DNA of 64,000 nucleotides from NCBI GenBank assembly GCA_019359415.1, contig JAHHHH010000003.1:124001-188000 (forward strand). Reading direction: 5' to 3'. Source of the DNA: Iphinoe sp. HA4291-MV1 (lineage in GTDB: Bacteria > Cyanobacteriota > Cyanobacteriia > Cyanobacteriales > Nostocaceae). Under the pieces are notes generated by a model. The model was not told the DNA's origin and did not search any database. It saw only the letters and a list, made by a program, of their open reading frames with translations. Shown here in pieces: positions 28,126 to 38,540 of this stretch. The position numbers and the translations under genes were made by a program. Within the stretch, counting starts at the first letter, position 1. Every line of letters begins with the position of its first letter.

Positions 28126-31100
28126 ATGACTAACATAATTCCAAAGTCCATTCTGACTGTTCGTCAAGAAGAGCTATCAAATACTCAGATGATTGTTGAT
28201 GGAACACTACCAGATGATTTGTCTGGTCATGTTTTTATCCTGGCTCCAGTCGGACATGTAGATTCTGAACGCGATGACACTCTTGTCTACCCATCCAGAA
28301 ATGGTACTCCACTGTTTAATGGCAATGGGATGATTTATCGGCTTGACTTTGATAAAGCTGGGACAGTGGGGTTACAATGCAAAATCGCCAAAACGCCATG
28401 CTACTATGCCGATGAAGCAACAAAACCAGGAACCAAAGACCAAGAGTATGGATTCCGCAATTTTGGCTTGGCGCGTCTGTCGATCTCATTAGGTGTTCGC
28501 AGTGTCGCAAATACAGCATTAGTGCCGATGAAATTTGGGGACGAAAATGAACGTATGCTAGTAACTTGTGATGTCGGTCGTCCCTACGAAATCGATACAC
28601 ATTCTCTTGAGGTTGTCACGCCTGTTGGATGGAACAAAGAGTGGAGAGAACAGTTACCACTCAATCTTCCTTTTGAAATGGTGATGAATACCGCGCATCC
28701 TTACTTTGATGCTCACACCAATGAGCTATTTACAGTGAATTACGGTAAGTCATTACCTACTTTTTTGTCCATTATCTTTAAATCAGATGTAGAAAAATTG
28801 CCACGAATCTTCAAAGCAACCATTGAAAGGTTTGCGAAGTTACTCGAAGGTAAGCAGAATATAAAAAGCTTAGAAATCGAAAAAGAAATTCCTGAAGAAA
28901 TTTTCAATAAAGAAACTGATGAGAGTCCGGAACGTCTCAACAGTTTTTGGCAAAGATTGCGAGAACTCCTCACAAAAGAGAAAGAAGAACTAAAACAACA
29001 AGAAACTGAAGAAAAAAAAGAAAATGCTCGCGAACTGTTAAATGAACTCAAGCAACTGATGGAAATCGTCAAGCAAATGCTGCAAGGATTGGATGAATTT
29101 GACGATTTTGTCTATTTGATTCGTTGGGACGGTAAAAATGAATTCACCAGATGGCAGGTAAAACTTCCTGATGGTTCGCCGATTAAAATTAGGCAAACAA
29201 TACATCAAATTGGGGTAACGCAGGATTATGTGGTGTTAATGGACACAGGTTTCAAAGTTGGTCCAGAGCAACTCATTACCAAACCAGTTATCAAGAATAA
29301 GAAGCTACAAAAACTGCTTAGAGATGTTCTAGATGAGCCAGTATCATCCGACGCCTACTTATATATTGTACGTCGTGCTGATCTACAAGCCGGAGAGCGC
29401 CCAGCATTGAGTCAGAATAACGTTGATATAATAGCACAACGGGTGGTGATACCTGGGGGAATCATTCATTTTCAGGTTGACTATGAAAATCCTCAAAACC
29501 AAATTACACTTCACGTTGCTCATAGTTCTGCTTGGGATGTGTCTGAATGGCTGCGGGAGTATGACATAACCTCTCTTTTCACTTCAAACTCAAACCGTCC
29601 GGTAGGAATGATGTCCGGTCCAGCAGATATCCACTCCTTAGGACGATATGTGATTGATGGCCAGAAAGGAGAACTGGATAATACACAGTCTAAGCTTATT
29701 TGCGATCGCGATTTGACTTGGGCTATTGCTATCAACGCTTACAATGAGCACGCCGCCTCGAAAAAATTCGACACTATCTACTGGAACTCTTGGGGATGTT
29801 CACCGGATCTGCTACCCGATTTCATTGCTAAGTTGTACGAAAATTCTCCTAATAGGAATTTACCGTTGGAGGAAGTTAAGAAAATTACACAAGAGAGCAG
29901 ACCTGCAAACATCTGTCGGCTAGTGACAGACTCTAAAGAATCAATGGCGATCGCTGACAATTACAAGTTCCAGCCAGGTTACTTTGGTAATTCAATTCAG
30001 TTTGTACCACGAACTCACAGTGACGGTAGCTCAACTGATGGTTATATCGCATGTACGGTTCTCTCTGATAACCCGCAAAAGAGCGAAATCTGGATTTTTG
30101 ACGCCAAGAATCTGAATCGAGGTCCACTTTGCAAGCTCAGCCATCCTCAACTCAAATTTGGATTTACCACCCATACCACTTGGTTACCCAAAATTGCACC
30201 CCGCACAACTGGCTACTACATTCCTGTGCGTGAAGACTATGAAGATCTGGTCAAACAACAGCATCCTGAAATCCAGAAACTGTTTGAGGAAGCCGTTTAT
30301 CCCAAATTTCCTCGAACAACCTGGACATCTGTTCCTGATTCCGTTATCAACGCTAGTCGGGAGGAACTCGACATCAAGCTGAATATTCTGGAGTCAAAAT
30401 TGCCCAGTGGAAAACTACCAGATGGACTACACGGTCACGTTTTCATCATGGGTCCAGTGGGTTCTGTCAATTCTGGTGGTCTTCCTTACCGCAATGGCGA
30501 TCCAATCTTCAATAGTGATGGCATGATTTACCGACTCGACTTTAATTATAAGGGAGAAGTTGGTTTGAAGACACGGATTACCAAACCGCCATGTTACTAC
30601 GCCGACATGGCAACTCAACCTGGAACGAAATATGCTAAGTATGGATTTCACAATTTTGGCATCTCGCGATTCTCCACTAAGCTCGGCTCTCGCAACCAGT
30701 TAAATACTGCTTTTGTACCTATTTATGGTGGAGAAGAACGCGTTGATCGCATGCTCATCACCTGTGATGCTGGTCGTCCCTATGAAATTGATACCGATAC
30801 CCTTGAAGTTATCACGCCTGTTGGAACAAACAAAGAGTGGCGTCCAGAAATTAAGTTGAATTTTCCGTTTCCACCTGTCTTAACCACAGCCCATCCCGCC
30901 TTTGATGCTCACACTCGTCAGGTATTCACCGTCAATTATGGTCGCTCATTATCTAATTTTCTCGAAACTATACCTTCCATTGAGGAGCTAGATAAATTTC
31001 TTGATGAAGTTGATGATTTTTTGGAAAAAGGCATTTTCAAAACCTTTTCTCAGGTTTCTGACAAACTTCGTCAATTTTTTGGCAGATTTGTTTCACCAGT

Positions 31101-32364
31101 TACCAACCTAGTACCTCAAGATTTTATTTATCTCATCCGTTGGGATGGTGTTGGTCATTTTGAGCGATGGAAGTTAGTGCTTCCGGATGGAACTCCGGTT
31201 CAAATTGAGCAATCTCTGCATCAGATTGGGATCACTAGAGACTATGTTGTCCTCATGGACACAAATTTCAAAGTTGGAATCGCTCAAGCATTCAACAATC
31301 TTTTTCCCAGGAATAAGAGAGTAGAGAGACTCACAAGAAAGTTACTCACACTGCCAGTATTACCTGATACTAAACTTTATATTGTCCGCCGTGCAGATCT
31401 GAAAGTCGGACAACGCCCAGAAGTGAGTCAGCAGGAAGTTAAAGTTGTAGCGCAGAAGTTGGTCATCCCAGAGGGTACAATTCACTTTGTATCAGATTAC
31501 GAGAATCCTCAAAACCAAATTACGTTTTACGCAACCCATAACAGTGCAGATGTTGCTGAATGGGTGCGCCAGAATGACAATTTAGCCTCTAACCCCGAAA
31601 CTCCTGTATCATCGAACCTAGTCGGTATGCTGACGAGTGTGACGGACGTTAGCCGTCTAGGTCGCTACGTTATAGATGGTGAACGCGGAGAGATTCTTGA
31701 GTCGAAGGTGTTGTATAATTCTAAATACACTTGGGGTGTTGGACTTTATACTTACTCTGACAGGTTACCAACAAGTCAACCTTCAGGGCAGCTAGAAAAT
31801 ATTTACTGGCAGTCCTCGGGATTTTGGCAAGAGCTATTTACAAAATTTATCTTCGACCTGTACAAAGATTATGAAGACCGGGTAGTGCTACCAGAGGAAC
31901 TTCTTCAAATAGGTTATGGACAAAGCAGACCCTCTTGTTTATTCCGTTTAGATACAAAATATATGGAGATTGCTGACGCCTATGAGTTTCCTGTCGTTTC
32001 TAAGGACGACAAACACTGGAACAGCTACATGGTTTTGTCTCCGCAGTTTGTACCCCGCGCTGACGGTGATGGTAGTTCAACTGATGGTTACGTTGTTTGT
32101 ACCGTTGCTTCAGAAGACCGCGATGAAATCTGGATTTTTGATGCCAAGAATCTTGCTCAAGGACCCCTTTGCAAACTTGGTCATCCCTTACTGAATTTTG
32201 GTTATACAATACACACAACCTGGTTACCAAAAATAGCACCGCGTACAGCTCATTATAACTGTCCCGTGCGCGAAGATTATCAAGACCAAGTCAAGAAAAA
32301 TTCTCAAGATATTCAGGATTTGTTTGAGACGGAAGTTTACCCATATTTTGGGAAACTCAGCTAG
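28126..32364 (+). CDS. Tandem (double) carotenoid oxygenase/RPE65-family protein
   Basis: A single 1412-codon frame holding two carotenoid-cleavage-oxygenase units: about 1-733 and 734-1412. Each has the entry motif (PDDLSGHVFILAP / PDGLHGHVFIMGP), NGMIYRLDF or DGMIYRLDF, and four iron-ligand His. These are 191, 360, 448 and 683 in unit one, and 923, 1032, 1120 and 1363 in unit two. Both end alike (HTTWLPKIAPRT ... VREDY). Each unit also has a charged helical insertion between the first and second His, about 110 residues (Glu/Lys-rich coiled coil) in unit one and about 55 in unit two. The family cleaves carotenoid or stilbene double bonds using non-heme Fe(II); ordinary members have one unit of about 450-550 residues. 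Substrate unknown. No stop or frameshift separates the units. Confidence 0.9.
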   Translation: MTNIIPKSILTVRQEELSNTQMIVDGTLPDDLSGHVFILAPVGHVDSERDDTLVYPSRNGTPLFNGNGMIYRLDFDKAGTVGLQCKIAKTPCYYADEATKPGTKDQEYGFRNFGLARLSISLGVRSVANTALVPMKFGDENERMLVTCDVGRPYEIDTHSLEVVTPVGWNKEWREQLPLNLPFEMVMNTAHPYFDAHTNELFTVNYGKSLPTFLSIIFKSDVEKLPRIFKATIERFAKLLEGKQNIKSLEIEKEIPEEIFNKETDESPERLNSFWQRLRELLTKEKEELKQQETEEKKENARELLNELKQLMEIVKQMLQGLDEFDDFVYLIRWDGKNEFTRWQVKLPDGSPIKIRQTIHQIGVTQDYVVLMDTGFKVGPEQLITKPVIKNKKLQKLLRDVLDEPVSSDAYLYIVRRADLQAGERPALSQNNVDIIAQRVVIPGGIIHFQVDYENPQNQITLHVAHSSAWDVSEWLREYDITSLFTSNSNRPVGMMSGPADIHSLGRYVIDGQKGELDNTQSKLICDRDLTWAIAINAYNEHAASKKFDTIYWNSWGCSPDLLPDFIAKLYENSPNRNLPLEEVKKITQESRPANICRLVTDSKESMAIADNYKFQPGYFGNSIQFVPRTHSDGSSTDGYIACTVLSDNPQKSEIWIFDAKNLNRGPLCKLSHPQLKFGFTTHTTWLPKIAPRTTGYYIPVREDYEDLVKQQHPEIQKLFEEAVYPKFPRTTWTSVPDSVINASREELDIKLNILESKLPSGKLPDGLHGHVFIMGPVGSVNSGGLPYRNGDPIFNSDGMIYRLDFNYKGEVGLKTRITKPPCYYADMATQPGTKYAKYGFHNFGISRFSTKLGSRNQLNTAFVPIYGGEERVDRMLITCDAGRPYEIDTDTLEVITPVGTNKEWRPEIKLNFPFPPVLTTAHPAFDAHTRQVFTVNYGRSLSNFLETIPSIEELDKFLDEVDDFLEKGIFKTFSQVSDKLRQFFGRFVSPVTNLVPQDFIYLIRWDGVGHFERWKLVLPDGTPVQIEQSLHQIGITRDYVVLMDTNFKVGIAQAFNNLFPRNKRVERLTRKLLTLPVLPDTKLYIVRRADLKVGQRPEVSQQEVKVVAQKLVIPEGTIHFVSDYENPQNQITFYATHNSADVAEWVRQNDNLASNPETPVSSNLVGMLTSVTDVSRLGRYVIDGERGEILESKVLYNSKYTWGVGLYTYSDRLPTSQPSGQLENIYWQSSGFWQELFTKFIFDLYKDYEDRVVLPEELLQIGYGQSRPSCLFRLDTKYMEIADAYEFPVVSKDDKHWNSYMVLSPQFVPRADGDGSSTDGYVVCTVASEDRDEIWIFDAKNLAQGPLCKLGHPLLNFGYTIHTTWLPKIAPRTAHYNCPVREDYQDQVKKNSQDIQDLFETEVYPYFGKLS

Positions 32365-32431
32365 GTGAACTGTTGAAATCGTTGGGTAGTAATTGTTGAC
32401 AATATCCTTTCAGCAAATATTTGCTTCATCT

Positions 32432-32470
32432 CATTCCCCTAGACTCTTTTTATAGAGGGTTAGGGGAATG
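32432..32470 (+). terminator. Hairpin after the double oxygenase gene
   Basis: CATTCCCCTAGACTC and GAGGGTTAGGGGAATG pair around an AT-rich loop, 68 nt after the stop codon. No long T-run follows, so it may be a weak terminator or an mRNA-stabilising hairpin. Confidence 0.45.
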
Positions 32471-32527
32471 TAGTTTGTTGCAAAGATACAATAAACTCAC
32501 ACAGTCAAATTAGCATCATCCTAGACT

Positions 32528-35500
32528 ATGATTACAATTCCTGGCATTGAAGTCACCGCTCACATCTACGAAAGTGCCAGTACTCTAGTTTATCGAGGTA
32601 TCCGAGATCAGGATAAAAAACCTGTTATTCTCAAGGTTTTGAACAAGGAATATCCCACTCCGGAAGAACTGACTAGGTACAAGCAGGAATTTGAAATAAT
32701 GAGCTTGTTAGATATATCTGGAGTAGTAAAGGCATACGCCTTAGTCAAATATCAGAGAACTTTAGTCATTATCTTGGAGGATTTTGGTGGCGAATCTTTA
32801 AGAATATTAAGAGATACCAGAAAGTTAACACTGGCAGAATTTATCTTAATCGCCATACAAACTATTGATAGTTTAGCAAGAGTACACTCTGCTAAAATTA
32901 TCCACAAAGATATTAACCCTTCCAATATCGTTTGCAATTCAGAAAACAGGGAAATCAAGCTTATTGATTTTGGTCTTTCTACAGTTTTTTTCCAAGAAAA
33001 TTTCAGTCTTAAAAGTGTTGATACTTTAATTGGTACTCCAGCCTATGTTTCGCCAGAATTAACTGGTAGAATGAATTGCTCATTCGATTATCGTACTGAT
33101 TTCTACTCTCTGGGAGTCACTTTTTATGAACTACTAACCAATCAACTGCCTTTTGCAACAACTGATTTGATGGAGTTAGTACATTGTCATATTGCTAAAC
33201 AACCTGTACCTCCTCATGAAGTCAAACCAGAAATTCCTCTGGCGATTTCCAATATTGTTATGAAACTATTAGCGAAAAATGCTGATGATAGATATCAAAA
33301 TGCTTGGGCAATTAAAGCAGATTTAGAAGAAAGTTTACTCCAACTCCGGGCTAACGGTAAAATTTCAAATTTACCTATCGCTCGCCAAGATATTTCTAGT
33401 AAGTTTCAAATTTTTCAAAAACTATATCACAGGGAGCGAGAAATTGAAACTTTACTGACGGCATTTAAGAGAGTCAGTGATGGAAACCATCATACGGCTC
33501 CTAGAAGTGAAATGATGCTGATATCTGGATATTCGGGCGTTGGGAAATCAACGTTGGTTCAAGAAGTTTATAAATTCCTGACTCAGCAGCAAAGTTATTT
33601 CATTTCTGGTAAGTTTGACGAATTTTCTCGCAATATTCCTTATTCAGGATTGATTCAAGCTTTTCGTGAATTAATCAAGCAACTGTTAACCGAAAGTGAA
33701 TCACAGATTCACCTATGGAGAGAAAAATTGTTAGAAGCATTTGGACCTAATGGTCAAATGCTTATTGATGTCATCCCTGAAGTAGAATTAATTGTTGGCA
33801 AACAATCGTCAATTCCTGTATTGCCGTCGAAAGAATTTCAAAATCGCTTTCATCTAATATTTCAAAACTTTATTCAAGTTTTCACTCAACCAGAACATCC
33901 GCTGGTTCTATTTCTGGATGATTTACAGTGGGTAGATAGTGCTTCACTGCAATTGATACAACTGCTGATGACAGCGGTGAATAATCAATATTTGCTTTTC
34001 ATTGGTGCGTACCGCGATAATGAAGTGAATGCAAATCATCCATTGATACTGACGTTAGATAAAATCCAAAAATCAGGAACTATTGTAAATTTTCTTCACC
34101 TTTATCCCTTAGATTTGCAAAATGTTAATCAGTTAATTGCAGATACCTTCAATTGCTCTTTAGAGAGAGGAAAACCCTTGACAGAATTAATTCTTTGTAA
34201 AACGAATGGTAATCCTTTCTTTATCAACCAGTTTTTGCAATCCCTTTATCAAGAAAAATTATTATACTTTGATTCCTCTTCTCTTACTTATAAGGGGGAA
34301 TGGCAATGGAATTTAGAGCAAATTCAAGCGTGCAGCTTTACCGATAATGTTGTTGAACTCATGGTTAGCAAGATTCAAAAATTATCCCCTGATACGCAAG
34401 AGGTATTGAAGCTGGCAGCTTGCATCGGTCATCAATTTGATATTCAGACTATAGCAAATGTCAATAAGAAATTACCAGGAGAAATATTGATATTGCTGCA
34501 TGAAGTAGTTGCAGAAGGTTTCGTTTTGCCCTTGAAAGATGCCTACAAGTTGATTGATCCAAATTTGTCACAACAAACAGAGCATAATATCAAGGATGAA
34601 TACAAGTTTGCCCATGACAGAATTCAGCAAGCAGCATATTCTTTGATTTCGCCAGAGTACAGAAGCGTCATCCACCGAGAAGTGGGTAAACTGCTGCTGC
34701 AAAATACTCCACCAGATAAGCGGGAACGGAATATCCTTGATATCGTCAACCAATTGAATTTGAGCATTGAATTAATTAATAGTCAGTCAGAGCGAGATGA
34801 ATTGGCTGTGCTTAATTTAACGGCTGCTCAAAGAGCGAAAGGGTCAGTTGCTTATGAACCAGCATTGAGATACCTGCAAATTGGTATAGAATTGTTGGCA
34901 GAAAATAGCTGGCAGAGGCAGTATGATTTAATGTTGGCGTTGTCTGTGGAAGCAACAGAAGCAGCATATCTCAGCACTAATTTTGAGGAAATGGAGAGAT
35001 TAGCTGAGGTGGTACTGTGTAACGCTAAAACTTTGCTGGACACAGTAAAAGTCTATGAAATTAAAATCCAAGCTTATATGGCACAGAATCAGCCACTGCA
35101 AGCTTTAAAGATTGTGCTACCAGTAGTGAAATCTTTGGGAGTGAGATTCCCGGAAAAACCGAATCAATGGAATATTTTGCTTGGTTTACTAAGGACAAAG
35201 ATATCTTTAGCAGGACACCAAATTGAAGACTTAATTGACTTACCGGAAATGAGCGATTTCTACAAACTCGCAGTAATAGACTTACTAGCTAGAGTCAGAG
35301 TTGCGGCATATCTGGCTTCTCCTCAACTATACTCACTCATTGTATTTAAAGAAATTAATTTAGTAGTCAAATATGGAAATACTTTTGACTCTGCTTTTGT
35401 CTATGCTGCTTACGGTATGATTCTCTGTGGAGTCGTGGGAGATATTGATTCTGGGTATCAATTTGGTCAACTTGCTTTAAAATATTTAGAAAAATTAAAG

Positions 35501-38005
35501 ATGAAACGTAAAGAAAACAGGGAATTGCATCTTATTAATGGCTTTATCAGACACTGGAAAGAGCATGGAAACCAAACATTACGACCGCTGGCAGAAGCCT
35601 ATAAAATAGGAATAGAAAGTGGAGATTTTGAATTTTGCAGTTACTCTGCATTTATGCATTGTTTCAATGCATATTGTGTTAGTGAAAAATTGAGAGAAAT
35701 AGAACAACAAATATGCTCATACAATGATGCTATTGAGAAGCTAAAACAACGAACTATATTGAATTATTTGAAAATCTTACATCAAGCGATTTCACAATTA
35801 ATGGATAAATCTGAGGGTGAGTCTTCTGGCAAATTAATGGGTGAATTTTACAACGAAGAAAGAATGCTTCCGATTCATCTTGAAGTTAACGATCAAACCG
35901 CAATTTGCAATGTGTATTTACACAAAATGATCCTCTGTTATTTATTTCAGGATTACCCTCAAGCTATTGAAAATGCAACTATACTTCAAAAGTATTTAGC
36001 GAGTGTTACAGCGTCACTCCTTGTTCCTCTATTCTATCTCTATGATTCTTTGGCGCGACTTGCCGTTTTTGGTGATGTTCCTGAATCAGAACAAAAACGC
36101 CTCTTGAAGCAAGTTACTAATAACCAGAAGAAAATGAGGAAATGGGCACATCATGCTCCGATGAATTATCTACACAAATTTTATCTAGTGGAGGCTGAAC
36201 GCGATCGCGTGTTGGGCAAAGATCAAGAGGCTAGGGAATATTACGATCGCGCTATTGCTTTAGCACACGAAAATGAATATGTCAACGAAGAAGCCCTCGC
36301 CTACGAACTAGCAGCCAGGTTTTATTTAGACAGAAACCAAGATCATGTTGCTCGCCACTATCTGCAAGATGCTCACTATGCTTATCAACTCTGGGGGGCT
36401 ACAGCCAAAGTCAAAGACTTGGAAGCGCAATACCCACAATTTCTAAGTCAAGCCAATAAAGATCATCTTAAGACGACTTTATCCACTTCGACTACGGGGC
36501 AAAATACATCCCATGTCTTAGATTTTTCCAGTGTACTAAAAGGATCACAAACGATTTCTGGCGAAATCATTCTAGACAAGTTGTTAGCAAAGTTGATGAA
36601 AATCGTGATTGAGAATGCAGGAGCACAAAAAGGCTTCCTGATTCTGCATTCCCAGACAGAGTCAGGGAACGAGGAGGATAACTGGGTTATCGAAGCAGCA
36701 GGAACTGTAGATTCTGATGAAGTTACCATCCTGCAATCAATACCAGTAGACTCAGTAGATACCGACACTTCATATCCTCTCTTATCAGCCGCCATCATCA
36801 ACTATGTCGCCCGCACTCAGGAAAATGTGGTCTTAAATGATGCTGTCCATGAAGGACAATTTACCCGCAACTCCTACATTGTCACCACTCAGCCCAGATC
36901 CATTCTCTGCACTCCTCTATTGTATAAAGCCAAACTCAGCGGCATTTTATATTTGGAAAATAATCTTACAACAAGCGCGTTTACTCCAGAACGTGTCGAA
37001 GTCTTAAGAATCCTTTCTGCTCAAGCCGCCATCTCAATTGAAAATTCCCGTCTCTACGAGCAGTTAGAGGGTTATAGCCGAACTCTAGAACAAAAAGTGA
37101 AGGAAAGAACTCAAGAATTAGAACAGAAGAATCAGGAGTTAGCAAATCTCCTGCAAAAGCTCAAGGCTACTCAAGCTCAGATTATCGCACAAGAGAAATT
37201 AGCTTCTCTTGGAGCTTTGACAGCAGGCATTGCTCATGAAATCAAAAATCCCTTAAACTTTGTTAACAACTTTGCTGAACTTTCTGTAGAATTAACCCAG
37301 GAACTGCTCGAAGAGATTGAAAATCAAAAAGACCGACTAGAACCAGAATCTAGAGAATACATAGAAGAAATATTAAATGATCTTAAACAAAACACTAAAA
37401 AAATCAATGAGCATGGTACAAGAGCAGATAATATAGTGCGTGGGATGCTCATGCACTCACGGGGGCAAACTGGCGCTCGACAATTGATTGACATCAATGC
37501 TTTGCTAGCAGAGGCTATTAGTTTAACATATCACGGAATGCGTGCCAAAGACGCTTCCTTCAACATCATCATAGAAACTGAATATGATGATGATCTTGGT
37601 CAAACGAGTGTTGTGCCGCAGAGTATGAGTCGTGCTTTTATAAATATCATTAATAACGCCTGTTATGCAGCGTTTAAAAAGAAAATGCGTTTTCATGCTG
37701 AACCTGGGCATGAAGATGAGGGATTTTCGCCTACGCTTTTTGTGAGGACTAAAAATTTGGTTGAGCAGGTAGAGATACACATCCGAGATAACGGTGAAGG
37801 CATTTCTCAGGAAGTGCTAGATAAGATTTTTAATCCTTTTTTCACCACTAAGCCACCTGGCGAAGGAACTGGTTTGGGTTTATCTATTACTTATGATATT
37901 ATTGTCCAGCAGCATCAAGGAGATATCAGGGTGGAAACAGAAACAAGTAATTATACAGAGTTTATCATGACTCTACCAAAGTTGTTCCCTAAAAAAGAGA
38001 TTTAA
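32528..38005 (+). CDS. Giant Ser/Thr kinase - AAA ATPase - GAF - sensor histidine kinase
   Basis: 1825 residues. The Hanks-type kinase (1-275) has H126-K-D128 in HKDINPSN and D147-F-G. The AAA_16-like ATPase (about 300-560) has GYSGVGKSTL (Lys340) and LVLFLDDLQWVD. A long helical TPR-like region (about 650-1300) is followed by a GAF domain (about 1340-1500). A coiled coil leads to HisKA with His1570 in GIAHEIKNPLN and HATPase_c with RDNGEGIS and GTGLGLS. All catalytic motifs of both kinases are intact. This architecture is common in filamentous cyanobacteria but its signal is unknown. The receiver gene starts 2 nt after its stop, so the two are almost certainly co-expressed partners. Confidence 0.95.
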   Translation: MITIPGIEVTAHIYESASTLVYRGIRDQDKKPVILKVLNKEYPTPEELTRYKQEFEIMSLLDISGVVKAYALVKYQRTLVIILEDFGGESLRILRDTRKLTLAEFILIAIQTIDSLARVHSAKIIHKDINPSNIVCNSENREIKLIDFGLSTVFFQENFSLKSVDTLIGTPAYVSPELTGRMNCSFDYRTDFYSLGVTFYELLTNQLPFATTDLMELVHCHIAKQPVPPHEVKPEIPLAISNIVMKLLAKNADDRYQNAWAIKADLEESLLQLRANGKISNLPIARQDISSKFQIFQKLYHREREIETLLTAFKRVSDGNHHTAPRSEMMLISGYSGVGKSTLVQEVYKFLTQQQSYFISGKFDEFSRNIPYSGLIQAFRELIKQLLTESESQIHLWREKLLEAFGPNGQMLIDVIPEVELIVGKQSSIPVLPSKEFQNRFHLIFQNFIQVFTQPEHPLVLFLDDLQWVDSASLQLIQLLMTAVNNQYLLFIGAYRDNEVNANHPLILTLDKIQKSGTIVNFLHLYPLDLQNVNQLIADTFNCSLERGKPLTELILCKTNGNPFFINQFLQSLYQEKLLYFDSSSLTYKGEWQWNLEQIQACSFTDNVVELMVSKIQKLSPDTQEVLKLAACIGHQFDIQTIANVNKKLPGEILILLHEVVAEGFVLPLKDAYKLIDPNLSQQTEHNIKDEYKFAHDRIQQAAYSLISPEYRSVIHREVGKLLLQNTPPDKRERNILDIVNQLNLSIELINSQSERDELAVLNLTAAQRAKGSVAYEPALRYLQIGIELLAENSWQRQYDLMLALSVEATEAAYLSTNFEEMERLAEVVLCNAKTLLDTVKVYEIKIQAYMAQNQPLQALKIVLPVVKSLGVRFPEKPNQWNILLGLLRTKISLAGHQIEDLIDLPEMSDFYKLAVIDLLARVRVAAYLASPQLYSLIVFKEINLVVKYGNTFDSAFVYAAYGMILCGVVGDIDSGYQFGQLALKYLEKLKMKRKENRELHLINGFIRHWKEHGNQTLRPLAEAYKIGIESGDFEFCSYSAFMHCFNAYCVSEKLREIEQQICSYNDAIEKLKQRTILNYLKILHQAISQLMDKSEGESSGKLMGEFYNEERMLPIHLEVNDQTAICNVYLHKMILCYLFQDYPQAIENATILQKYLASVTASLLVPLFYLYDSLARLAVFGDVPESEQKRLLKQVTNNQKKMRKWAHHAPMNYLHKFYLVEAERDRVLGKDQEAREYYDRAIALAHENEYVNEEALAYELAARFYLDRNQDHVARHYLQDAHYAYQLWGATAKVKDLEAQYPQFLSQANKDHLKTTLSTSTTGQNTSHVLDFSSVLKGSQTISGEIILDKLLAKLMKIVIENAGAQKGFLILHSQTESGNEEDNWVIEAAGTVDSDEVTILQSIPVDSVDTDTSYPLLSAAIINYVARTQENVVLNDAVHEGQFTRNSYIVTTQPRSILCTPLLYKAKLSGILYLENNLTTSAFTPERVEVLRILSAQAAISIENSRLYEQLEGYSRTLEQKVKERTQELEQKNQELANLLQKLKATQAQIIAQEKLASLGALTAGIAHEIKNPLNFVNNFAELSVELTQELLEEIENQKDRLEPESREYIEEILNDLKQNTKKINEHGTRADNIVRGMLMHSRGQTGARQLIDINALLAEAISLTYHGMRAKDASFNIIIETEYDDDLGQTSVVPQSMSRAFINIINNACYAAFKKKMRFHAEPGHEDEGFSPTLFVRTKNLVEQVEIHIRDNGEGISQEVLDKIFNPFFTTKPPGEGTGLGLSITYDIIVQQHQGDIRVETETSNYTEFIMTLPKLFPKKEI

Positions 38006-38007
38006 AC

Positions 38008-38382
38008 ATGAAAGTAATGGTTGTAGATGATGAACAAGACGTTCAGTTTTTATTTGAGCAAAAATTTAGAAGAGAACTAAAACAAAATCAAATTAGCTTG
38101 TTTTTTATCTTATCAGCAGAGGAAGCGCTGGAAAAAATACAAAGTCAAAGTCAGCTAATCAAATGCTTATCCCTGATATTGGCAGATATCAATATGCCTG
38201 GGATGAACGGGTTAGAGCTACTCAAAATTATCAAAGAAAATTTTCCTCATTTGAAAGTCTTTATCATTACTGCTTATGACGATGAATATAATTTCTCAAT
38301 AGCTAAAAAATATGGGGCTGATGAGTATATTACAAAGCCAATTGAATTTGACAAACTTAAGAAAAAAATCTTAAATTTGTGA
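38008..38382 (+). CDS. Single-domain response regulator
   Basis: 124 residues forming one receiver domain: acidic VVDDEQD near the start, phospho-acceptor Asp in LADINMPGMNG, ITAYDDEYN and the Lys of YITKPIEFD. No output domain. It follows the histidine kinase stop by 2 nt, so it is the likely direct acceptor of its phosphate. It could act as a phosphate shuttle or bind a target protein. Confidence 0.93.
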   Translation: MKVMVVDDEQDVQFLFEQKFRRELKQNQISLFFILSAEEALEKIQSQSQLIKCLSLILADINMPGMNGLELLKIIKENFPHLKVFIITAYDDEYNFSIAKKYGADEYITKPIEFDKLKKKILNL

Positions 38383-38540
38383 AGAATCACCGAACAAGGC
38401 AAAAGTAAAAAGTGATCCAACGCGAATGGACGGCTTTCCCAGCACTCATAAAGAAAAAAGATGAAAGAAGAAATGGCTGTGAGCCGCCTAAATTTATTTA
38501 TAGAGATTCTCTTTTTACTTTTTAAAATTAGGAAAAAGTT

